From: Bacilli bacterium | GTDB lineage: Bacteria > Bacillota_I > Bacilli_A > RF39 > UBA660 | Assembly: GCA_900753645.1 (NCBI GenBank) | Contig: CAADZW010000122.1 | Span: forward strand, 1-6,488 | DNA length: 6,488 bases | Direction: 5' to 3' | Shown: in pieces, positions 1 to 5,232 of the stretch | Numbering within the stretch: position 1 is the first letter of the stretch | How the letters are laid out: every line of letters begins with the position of its first letter | The notes under the pieces: model-generated | The model's database searches: none | Told to the model about the DNA's origin: nothing | The model's input: the letters and a program-made list of their open reading frames with translations, nothing else | Made by a program: the position numbers and the translations under genes

Positions 1-30
1 ATAATAATTAAAATAGTAAGAAAATTATTA

Positions 31-59
31 TTTCTTTTAAAATGCTGTATGCATATAAT
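31..59 (+). promoter_or_regulatory. Putative promoter of the lipoprotein gene
   Basis: A consensus -10 box TATAAT lies at 54-59, 26 bases before the start codon at 86. A TG pair sits one base too far upstream to make a true extended -10. The best -35 match at a 17-bp spacing is TTTCTT (31-36), which is weak. The -10 is convincing by position, the -35 is not, and AT-rich DNA produces such hexamers by chance. Confidence 0.35.
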
Positions 60-85
60 ATTTAAATAATTAAGGGAGGAAATTT

Positions 86-643
86 ATGAAAAAAATATTA
101 TTATGTTTATTATTAGGGGGTATATGTTTTAGCTTAGTTGGCTGCGGACAGGATAATATAGAACAAGAAAATCAAAAGCCACAAGACCAAGTACAAGAAT
201 ATGGTTATGTTGAGGAGGAAACTGTCGAAGTATTAGTGGCAAAATTCAATACTCAAGTTGTCGATAATAGTTATTTAAATCCTGCATCTGATGATTATTT
301 AACTATTTATGAAGATGAATATTGGTATGGTTTAATAACAGGCGTATATTTAATCGTATATCCGAAAGAATTTACCAATGACATGACTAAAGAGGTTGTT
401 GATTATATGGTTTTATATGTTGAAAAGAATAGTGAATATGAAACTATGGCTACTGAATATATGGAATATTTAATTAAGGCAAATAATCAAGATATTACAA
501 CTGAAGAGGTAAATAGTTTAATAACCGAAGCAAAAGCAGCAGCTTCATCTGGTAAAACAGTTAACAATGGCAAAGGAATCGATGTCGGGTTTATTGATAA
601 TGAAGATAATTATCAATACCAAGTTATAAGACTTTATAAATAA
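86..643 (+). CDS. Secreted lipoprotein of unknown function
   Basis: This encodes a 185-residue protein with a classic lipoprotein signal: a Lys-Lys N-terminus, a hydrophobic core (residues 4-18) and the lipobox LVGC with Cys20 as the predicted lipidated residue. It should therefore be anchored on the outer face of the membrane. The start is fixed by the strong Shine-Dalgarno AAGGGAGGA (72-80), 5 bases upstream of the ATG. After Cys20 comes a Gln/Glu/Asp-rich linker (about 21-47). An acidic domain rich in Tyr follows (about 48-133, with the hydrophobic stretch YWYGLITGVYLIVYP at 79-93), then an Ala-rich helix-like segment near 135-155. I see no catalytic motif and do not recognise the family. 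The gene may share a transcript with the gene 69 bases downstream, since there is no clear terminator between them. The lipoprotein call is firm; the function is unknown. Confidence 0.85.
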   Translation: MKKILLCLLLGGICFSLVGCGQDNIEQENQKPQDQVQEYGYVEEETVEVLVAKFNTQVVDNSYLNPASDDYLTIYEDEYWYGLITGVYLIVYPKEFTNDMTKEVVDYMVLYVEKNSEYETMATEYMEYLIKANNQDITTEEVNSLITEAKAAASSGKTVNNGKGIDVGFIDNEDNYQYQVIRLYK

Positions 644-712
644 ATCATAACTAGATATTTAATTTGAATATAGCAATAATAAAATAAAAACATATAATAT
701 ATTGGTGATTAT

Positions 713-985
713 ATGTTTAATATGCAAGATGTATTATATGCAGCTTCCATTTTAGGAATTTCATTTGATAAATTTACTAAAGAAGAATTTTTAGAAGGTA
801 TCAATATTGAACTTGAACACGGAACGGTTAATTTTAAAACCAATGTAACAAATGATGATTTAATCACAACCGCTAAAATCGCTTTAGCGCACTTAAATGA
901 GTTTCCTAATTATTATAATAAAGAATATGGCTTAAAAGTTTTTGAGAAGTTCCTTCAAAGTAAACTTATGAAACAAATAGATTAA
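713..985 (+). CDS. Small DUF5661-like protein
   Basis: This encodes a 90-residue soluble protein with no signal peptide or membrane segment. The middle and C-terminal half carry a distinctive series: ELEHGT at 33-38, TNVTNDD at 43-49 and KIALAHLNEFPNYY at 55-68. From memory this matches the small uncharacterised family DUF5661, whose members share ELEHG, a TNVT.DD motif and a KIALAHL.E.P.YY motif. The conserved His and acidic residues could bind a metal or nucleotide, but that is speculation. The start ATG at 713 has GGTGA (704-708) 4 bases upstream. A second in-frame ATG at 722 (Met4) is too far from that site. The gene follows the lipoprotein gene by 69 bases and is closed by the strong hairpin at 1011-1046. 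Existence is well supported, family membership moderately so, and no function can be given. Confidence 0.8.
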   Translation: MFNMQDVLYAASILGISFDKFTKEEFLEGINIELEHGTVNFKTNVTNDDLITTAKIALAHLNEFPNYYNKEYGLKVFEKFLQSKLMKQID

Positions 986-1010
986 TAATTGATATTAAAT
1001 GTTTAGATTT

Positions 1011-1046
1011 AAAGCTATTGACTAATGATAATTGTCAATAGCTTTT
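1011..1046 (+). terminator. Intrinsic terminator after the DUF5661-like gene
   Basis: A perfect 12-bp stem (left arm AAAGCTATTGAC at 1011-1022, right arm at 1034-1045) encloses an 11-base loop. The right arm ends in TTTT. It sits 25 bases after the stop codon at 985. The U tract is short, but the A run at the start of the left arm would let the hairpin also work for transcription from the opposite side. It separates region 1 from the transporter operon. Confidence 0.8.
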
Positions 1047-1235
1047 ATAGTGAAAAAATGATATAATTAAATTGAATTTTAAGAGATAGAGTTATTAAAA
1101 AAATAGAAATATTAGATCGGAAATAAAAAAGATTTGAAAACATTAATAATATAAATCAAATTATAGTTTGTAATAACATTGTTTTATAATAAAAATTTCT
1201 TTGTCAAAAAAGAAGTTTCAAAATAAAGTCAAGTT
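1047..1235. other. AT-rich gene-free stretch before the transporter promoter
   Basis: No open frame with a ribosome binding site is visible on either strand, and I recognise no tRNA, riboswitch or repeat. It contains an extended -10-like TGATATAAT (1059-1067) directly behind the terminator, with no -35 at a usable spacing: TTGTCA at 1032-1037 is 24 bases away. It also contains a 9-bp AT-rich inverted repeat with one G-T pair (1193-1201 / 1210-1218). Either could be chance in this composition. If TGATATAAT is active, the transporter transcript would have a leader of about 240 bases. Confidence 0.4.
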
Positions 1236-1244
1236 TGTTATAAT
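1216..1244 (+). promoter_or_regulatory. Extended -10 promoter of the ABC transporter operon
   Basis: TGTTATAAT at 1236-1244 is a perfect extended -10 element (TGn plus TATAAT). A poor -35 (TTTCAA, 1216-1221) lies 17 bases upstream, which is tolerable because extended -10 promoters depend less on the -35. The predicted transcription start near 1251 lies about 60 bases before the first gene of the operon (ATG 1312). Confidence 0.5.
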
Positions 1245-1250
1245 TAATAT

Positions 1251-1290
1251 AGTAATAATGAAAGTTTAGTATTGATAATGAATTATTACT
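1251..1290 (+). promoter_or_regulatory. Dyad at the predicted transcript start, possible operator or leader hairpin
   Basis: AGTAATAAT (1251-1259) and its exact reverse complement (1282-1290) are separated by 22 bases. The dyad begins at the predicted transcription start of the transporter operon and ends 9 bases before its Shine-Dalgarno. Its placement suits a repressor site or a leader hairpin, and no regulator gene is present in the window. The arms are almost purely A/T, so chance is a real alternative. Confidence 0.25.
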
Positions 1291-1311
1291 TAGCAAATGA
1301 AAGGGGAAAGC

Positions 1312-1506
1312 ATGTTAAAAAGATTAAAGACAAGTGTGGTTTTAATTATTTTGGGAGAAATTTTACTATGGATGACAAATCTAAGTGATGGAAGCGATTT
1401 TTCAGAGTTTACTTCTGGGTTATTATTAGGATTATCGGTAGGAATGAAATTAATCGGAATAATTTTATTGGTAATTTCGATGGCAAAATATAAAGAAAAA
1501 AATTAG
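1312..1506 (+). CDS. Small two-helix membrane protein leading the ABC operon
   Basis: This encodes a 64-residue protein with two hydrophobic helices (about 8-21 and 35-57) around a short acidic loop (SDGSDFSEF, about 25-33), a basic N-terminus (KRLK) and a basic C-terminus (KYKEKN). Both ends are therefore expected in the cytoplasm. An ATG at 1297 would add five residues but has no ribosome binding site. AAAGGGG (1300-1306) is correctly placed, 5 bases before ATG 1312, so I start there. The stop codon is followed by only 12 bases before the ATPase gene, and the ATPase Shine-Dalgarno (AAAGGA, 1507-1512) directly follows the stop. Co-expression suggests an accessory or sensor subunit of the transporter, which is inference. 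I do not recognise a named family. Confidence 0.8.
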   Translation: MLKRLKTSVVLIILGEILLWMTNLSDGSDFSEFTSGLLLGLSVGMKLIGIILLVISMAKYKEKN

Positions 1507-1518
1507 AAAGGACAACCT

Positions 1519-2457
1519 ATGGAAAAAGTTATAGAAGTAAAAAATTTAAGTAAATATTATAAAGAATTAAAAGCGATTGATGATTTATCTTTTGACGTTT
1601 ATAAAGGCGAAATTTTGGGTTTATTAGGGCCTAATGGAAGTGGTAAATCAACGACAATTAATTGTTTGTTATCCTTATTAAATTATCAAAATGGTAATAT
1701 TAAAATATTTGGTAAAGAAATGAAACCGGATTCTTATGATTTAAAAAGAAAAATTGGCGTTATATTTCAAGAAGTGGCCGTATTTGAAGAATTAACCGTT
1801 TATGAAAATATCGATTATTTTTGTGGATTATATATTAAAGAAAAAAATACGCGAAAAAAATATGTCGATGAAGTAATCGATTTAGTTGAAATAAAAGAAT
1901 TTAAAAAGTTTTATCCGAAACAATTATCGGGAGGATTACTTCGAAGATTAAATATTGCTTGTGGCATTGCGCATAAACCAGAATTAATATTCTTAGATGA
2001 ACCAACAGTAGCTGTTGATCCGCAAAGTCGGAATAATATTTTAGGTGGTATTAAAAAACTAAGAGATAATGGTGCCACCATTATTTATACAACGCATTAC
2101 ATGGAAGAAGCAGAAATTTTGTGTGATCGTATTATTATATTAGATAAAGGTAAAATATTAGCGCAAGGAACTAGTGATGAATTGAAAAAATTAGTTAATA
2201 TTGAAGAAAAGATAACAGTTGAAGTAAAAGATTTAAGTGATAAAGTATTAGAAGATATTAAAAATATCGATGAAGTAGATAGTGTAGTATTAAGTCAAAA
2301 CTTATTAGTAATAACTTATCGTAAGGGGAAAAATAATTTAGAAAATTTAATTGACTATTTAAAGAAAAACAAAGTAACTTATAGTAAGATTTTCTCTGAA
2401 AGACCAACTTTAAATGACGTATTTTTAGAACTAACAGGAAAGGAATTAAGGGACTAA
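1519..2457 (+). CDS. ABC-2 type transporter ATP-binding protein (LnrL/SagG-like)
   Basis: This 312-residue cytoplasmic ATPase would energise the two permeases encoded next to it. Nucleotide-binding motifs are complete: Walker A GPNGSGKST (37-45), Q-loop Gln84, signature LSGGL (136-140, with Leu where most have Gln), Walker B LIFLDEP (156-162, catalytic Glu161), a D-loop around VDP (166-168) and H-loop His193 in TTHYMEEAE. A C-terminal domain of about 85 residues ends in the PTLNDVFLELTGKELRD segment typical of DrrA/CcmA-type (COG1131) exporters. The LLRRLNIACGI and VDPQSRN stretches resemble what I recall of SagG (streptolysin S export) and LnrL (linearmycin resistance), which have similar length. 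Its TAA overlaps the next ATG by one base, giving translational coupling. ABC exporter ATPase is near certain; the substrate (peptide toxin, antibiotic or lipid-like molecule) is not determined. Confidence 0.95.
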   Translation: MEKVIEVKNLSKYYKELKAIDDLSFDVYKGEILGLLGPNGSGKSTTINCLLSLLNYQNGNIKIFGKEMKPDSYDLKRKIGVIFQEVAVFEELTVYENIDYFCGLYIKEKNTRKKYVDEVIDLVEIKEFKKFYPKQLSGGLLRRLNIACGIAHKPELIFLDEPTVAVDPQSRNNILGGIKKLRDNGATIIYTTHYMEEAEILCDRIIILDKGKILAQGTSDELKKLVNIEEKITVEVKDLSDKVLEDIKNIDEVDSVVLSQNLLVITYRKGKNNLENLIDYLKKNKVTYSKIFSERPTLNDVFLELTGKELRD

Positions 2458-3638
2458 TGTTTTGGCACAATTTTAAATACTCAATTAAAACTTTAGCGCG
2501 AAACAAAATGTTACTATTTTGGACATTTGCTTTTCCAATAATTTTAGGTACGCTTTTCAGTATGGCTTTTAGTGATGTGGAAAATAGTGAAAAATTAGAT
2601 ATTATAAATATTGCGATTGTTGAAAGTGAGTATTTTAACGATGATGAAATATTTAATGAAACATTTAAAAATCTTTCTGATGAAAATAATGCAAGTAGAT
2701 TATTTAATATTACTTATACTGATTTAGATAATTCTAAGCAAATGTTAGAAGATGAGAAAATAGTAGGGTATTTAGAGTTTAAAGAAAATGATGTTGATAT
2801 TACTGTAAAATCAAGTGGTGTCAATGAAACGATTCTTAAACTAGTTGTCGACGAAGTAATTAGTCAGAAAAAAATGATTGAAACTTTGATTACTAAAGAA
2901 ATTGAAAATGCGATAAGTAGTGGTAATTTTAATGTTGATTATGATCAAATATATAATAATGTTATCAATGTCATTGCAAGTAGTGAAGCTAATTTAAATA
3001 ATATTTCAAGTGATAACTTAAGTTATATTATGATTGAATTTTATACTTTAATTGCGATGGCAGCATTATACGGTGGGGTTATTTCGATGTTTATTACAAA
3101 TTATAAATTAGCTAACATGAGTGCTGTTGGAAAAAGAACTTCTATTACGCCTATTCATAAAGGTTCGATGTTATTAGGTAGCTTACTGGCGAGTTATTTT
3201 GTTCAATTAATTGGTATTGGTTTATTATTTCTATATACGATATTTGTTTTAAATGTCGATTATGGCTCTAATTTATCACTTGTTATTTTGCTTGCTTTAG
3301 TAGGATCTTTAGCCGGTCTTGCTTTAGGGGTATTTGTTGCTACTATTTTTAAGACAAATGAGAATGCCAAAATGGGGATTTTAATAGCCTTTACAATGCT
3401 TTGTTCTTTTTTATCGGGAATGATGGGCATTACCATGAAATATGTAGTTGATAAAAATATACCGATTTTAAATATGATAAATCCTGCTAGCATGATTACT
3501 GATGGCTTTTATTCCCTTTATTATTACAATACTTTAGATAGATTCTATTTTAATTTAATTAGTCTAATTATATTTTCTGCCTTGATGATATTTATATCAT
3601 ATAGCGGACTAAGGAGGCAAAAATATGACAATATTTAA
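2457..3638 (+). CDS. ABC-2 type permease, first subunit (LnrM/SagH-like)
   Basis: This 393-residue membrane protein has the ABC-2 permease layout. One helix near the N-terminus (about 18-38) is followed by a large, probably extracytoplasmic domain (about 40-190, acidic and Asn-rich) and five more helices (about 191-214, 237-265, 273-297, 305-327, 365-384). NPASMITDGFYSL (342-354), in the loop before the last helix, matches the conserved NP...DafY segment of this permease family. The start ATG overlaps the ATPase stop codon (TAATG), and AAGGGA (2448-2453) lies inside the upstream gene, only 3 bases away, so translation probably depends on coupling. With the second permease it should form the heterodimeric channel. 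Length and order fit LnrM or SagH. The permease call is firm; the substrate is unknown. Confidence 0.92.
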   Translation: MFWHNFKYSIKTLARNKMLLFWTFAFPIILGTLFSMAFSDVENSEKLDIINIAIVESEYFNDDEIFNETFKNLSDENNASRLFNITYTDLDNSKQMLEDEKIVGYLEFKENDVDITVKSSGVNETILKLVVDEVISQKKMIETLITKEIENAISSGNFNVDYDQIYNNVINVIASSEANLNNISSDNLSYIMIEFYTLIAMAALYGGVISMFITNYKLANMSAVGKRTSITPIHKGSMLLGSLLASYFVQLIGIGLLFLYTIFVLNVDYGSNLSLVILLALVGSLAGLALGVFVATIFKTNENAKMGILIAFTMLCSFLSGMMGITMKYVVDKNIPILNMINPASMITDGFYSLYYYNTLDRFYFNLISLIIFSALMIFISYSGLRRQKYDNI

Positions 3639-4773
3639 GACATTTTGGAAAGTAATAATTAAATATAAAGGAACTATCCTTCTTTATACTATTTTACTTG
3701 TTGTTTTTGGTACTCTTAACATGGCTAGTAATGATACTAGTACGGTATTTGTCGATAGTAAACCAAATATTTTAATTGTCAATAATGATGTTTATGAAGG
3801 AGTAACTAAAAATTTAATTGATTATCTTCAAAATAATACTAATATAGTCGAAGTAGAGAATAATGAAGAAGCGAGAGATGATGCTTTATTTTATCGTGAT
3901 GTGAATTATATTATCTATATCAATGAAGGTTATCGCGATGACGTTTTAAATGGATTAAATCCCGTAATTGATATTAAAACTACTGGTGATTATCAAGCTG
4001 GTTTAGCGCAAATGATTTTAGAAAAATATATTAAAGTTCAAAATAGTTATCTTGCTGATATCACTGATGAAAATGAATTAATATCATCTATTAACAATAA
4101 TTTAAAAGAAGAGTCAAAAATTCAAATTAATTCAACTGTCGATACGGCTACAACTTCAAGGTTAGCTCGTTATTTCAACTTTGCTAGTTATAGTATTATG
4201 GCAGTTGTAATATTCATTATTTGTTTAGTTTTATCTAGTTTTCATGAAAAATCAGTTAATAAAAGAATTATTATCAGTAGTATGAATTATAGAAAACATA
4301 ATCAATTAATATTAGCTTCTAGCTTTTTATATTCGGTTATTGTCTGGATATTATATGTTGTTTTAGGAATTATCCTGTTTGGTGATGCTTTATTTAATTT
4401 AAGAGGTCTTATCTATATTTTAAATACCTTTGTTTTTACTTTCTGTGCGTTAACAATAGCTATTTTAATATCAACTTTAGTTAAAAATAAAGATACCATT
4501 AGTGGTATTGTTAATGTAGTAGCATTAGGTTCAGCTTTCTTATGTGGGGCTTTTGTACCGACTGAATTATTGCCAGATATGGTTTTAAATATCGCGCATA
4601 TTTTACCAGCTTATTGGTATATAAACTCTAATGAATTACTTGCTAGTATCGAAGTTATTAATTTTAATACTTTACAACCAGTTTTTATTAATTCATTAGT
4701 AATAATCGGATTTGCTTGTCTATTTATCGTTATTAATAACATTGTTTTAAAGAAAAAACAGATAGTAGGGTAA
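3625..4773 (+). CDS. ABC-2 type permease, second subunit (LnrN/SagI-like)
   Basis: This 382-residue permease has the same plan as its partner: helix 1 at about 16-34, an extracytoplasmic domain to about 180, then helices at about 183-204, 229-252, 262-286, 292-315 and 353-375. The loop GAFVPTELLPDMVLNIAHIL (308-327), followed by PAYWYI, corresponds to the conserved region between helices 5 and 6 of ABC-2 exporters. The start lies 14 bases inside the previous gene and has a perfect AAGGAGG (3611-3617) at 7 bases, so it is probably the best-initiated permease of the pair. The sequence differs clearly from the first permease, so the pair is an old heterodimer rather than a recent duplication. 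It is the last full gene before the terminator at 4841-4864. The family call is firm. Confidence 0.92.
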   Translation: MTIFKTFWKVIIKYKGTILLYTILLVVFGTLNMASNDTSTVFVDSKPNILIVNNDVYEGVTKNLIDYLQNNTNIVEVENNEEARDDALFYRDVNYIIYINEGYRDDVLNGLNPVIDIKTTGDYQAGLAQMILEKYIKVQNSYLADITDENELISSINNNLKEESKIQINSTVDTATTSRLARYFNFASYSIMAVVIFIICLVLSSFHEKSVNKRIIISSMNYRKHNQLILASSFLYSVIVWILYVVLGIILFGDALFNLRGLIYILNTFVFTFCALTIAILISTLVKNKDTISGIVNVVALGSAFLCGAFVPTELLPDMVLNIAHILPAYWYINSNELLASIEVINFNTLQPVFINSLVIIGFACLFIVINNIVLKKKQIVG

Positions 4774-4840
4774 TATATGGCTAATTTTATTTGGTATGGT
4801 AGTTGTCATGATAGTTTATAAAAAAACTTATAATTTATAT

Positions 4841-4864
4841 GTAGATCACAATCTACTTTTTTTT
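4841..4864 (+). terminator. Intrinsic terminator of the ABC transporter operon
   Basis: The stem GTAGAT / ATCTAC (6 bp) with a CACA tetraloop is followed by eight T residues. It lies 67 bases after the stop codon of the second permease. The opposite strand has no U tract, so it acts in the forward direction only. Confidence 0.85.
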
Positions 4865-4877
4865 CGCCTAAAAATTG

Positions 4878-4886
4878 TGGTATAAT
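4878..4886 (+). promoter_or_regulatory. Extended -10 element ahead of the RhuM remnant
   Basis: TGGTATAAT is a full extended -10 motif 14 bases after the transporter terminator. At a 17-base spacing the -35 position falls in the terminator T tract (TTTTTT, 4858-4863), which is not a good match. The predicted start near 4893 would transcribe the broken RhuM fragment and its palindrome at 4914-4938, and possibly the intact gene beyond. Confidence 0.4.
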
Positions 4887-4913
4887 AAAATAAATTTAAA
4901 ACAACGAAAATTC

Positions 4914-4938
4914 AACTAGTAAGAAATTCTTACTAGTT
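4914..4938. repeat. Perfect 25-bp palindrome (12-bp arms, central A) in the RhuM remnant
   Basis: The left arm AACTAGTAAGAA (4914-4925) is matched exactly by its reverse complement at 4927-4938 around a single A (4926). Two further pairs form beyond a C-C mismatch. It lies just downstream of the TGGTATAAT element, about 20 bases into the predicted transcript, and within the residual RhuM reading frame. It has no U tract, so it is not a typical terminator. The shared core GAAATTC and equal size link it to the palindrome at 5427-5451. Confidence 0.9.
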
Positions 4939-5034
4939 CAAAAGGAAGGCAATAGCGAAATAAAGAGAAATGTTCAATATTATCATTTCGATATGGTCAT
5001 TTCTATTGAATATAGAGATAATTCTGATAAGCTG

Positions 5035-5064
5035 TTGAGTTTGAAGATTGGCAACCTATATACT
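5035..5064 (+). promoter_or_regulatory. Possible promoter for the intact RhuM gene
   Basis: TTGAGT (5035-5040) and TATACT (5059-5064) are spaced by 18 bases. Both are partial matches to the housekeeping consensus. The predicted start near 5071 gives a leader of about 150 bases before TTG 5222. A separate TATAAT at 5075-5080 lacks a properly spaced -35. Low confidence, because the region is AT-rich and made of decayed coding sequence. Confidence 0.25.
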
Positions 5065-5100
5065 AAAAAGATTATATAATTGATAAAAAGAAAAAGGCTA

Positions 5101-5232
5101 ATGGTGCTTTATTTTAAAGGAAAAATTAGTAAACATATTGATGTTAAAATAACTGAAGAAAAAGAAATTAATAGTGATTTTATTATTGTATTTTTATCAC
5201 AATTTAAGGAGGATGATTCGATTGGAACATAA
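5101..5232 (+). other. Short open frame of unknown origin before the RhuM gene
   Basis: A 43-codon frame (starting MVLYFKGKISKHIDVKITEE) runs into and past the RhuM start in a different frame and stops at 5230-5232. An AAAAGG (5092-5097 area) lies only 3 bases before its ATG, which is a poor initiation site. The composition is plausible for protein (mixed charged and hydrophobic residues), but I recognise no family. It may be more debris of a decayed gene filling the gap between the two RhuM copies, or chance. The frame also ends over the RhuM ribosome binding site, so if translated it could influence RhuM initiation. Confidence 0.2.

Larger units (their letters stand above)
4900..5090 (+). 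pseudogene. RhuM-family remnant, N-terminal half, frameshifted
   Basis: An open frame without a start codon runs from 4900 to a stop at 5077-5079. It reads NENSTSKKF, then VQKEGNSEIKRNVQYYHFD, then MVISIEYRDNSDK. This matches the RhuM stretch that in the intact neighbour reads NYYNLDMIIAIGFRVKSKEG. Family similarity then continues in another frame at 5037-5090 (EFEDW, then, past a TAA, KDYIID, compare FRIW and KEYLVK in the intact copy). A frameshift and in-frame stops have therefore disabled it. The helix-turn-helix region that should come first is missing, replaced by the end of the transporter operon. Codon use resembles the intact gene. The homology of the first part is good; the shifted part is tentative. 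Confidence 0.7.

Noticed and set aside
693..698. TATAAT ahead of the DUF5661-like gene
   Set aside because: The transcript would start at the ribosome site itself, and the nearest -35-like TTGAAT (664-669) is 23 bases away.
1032..1067. TTGTCA and TATAAT as a promoter pair
   Set aside because: The spacing is 24 bases, and TTGTCA is part of the terminator hairpin.
1193..1218. AT-rich inverted repeat AAATTTCTT / AAGAAGTTT
   Set aside because: One G-T pair, almost all A/T and no U tract, so not a terminator. Expected by chance in this composition.
1297..1311. Upstream ATG that would lengthen the small membrane protein by five residues
   Set aside because: No Shine-Dalgarno precedes it. AAAGGGG at 1300-1306 clearly serves the ATG at 1312.
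2258..2506. Open frame of 82 codons on the minus strand
   Set aside because: It lies over the C-terminal part of the ATPase gene and the start of the permease, has no ribosome site and reads like an antisense shadow.
3260..3493. Open frame of 77 codons on the minus strand
   Set aside because: It is antisense to the membrane helices of the first permease, a common shadow pattern, with no family resemblance.
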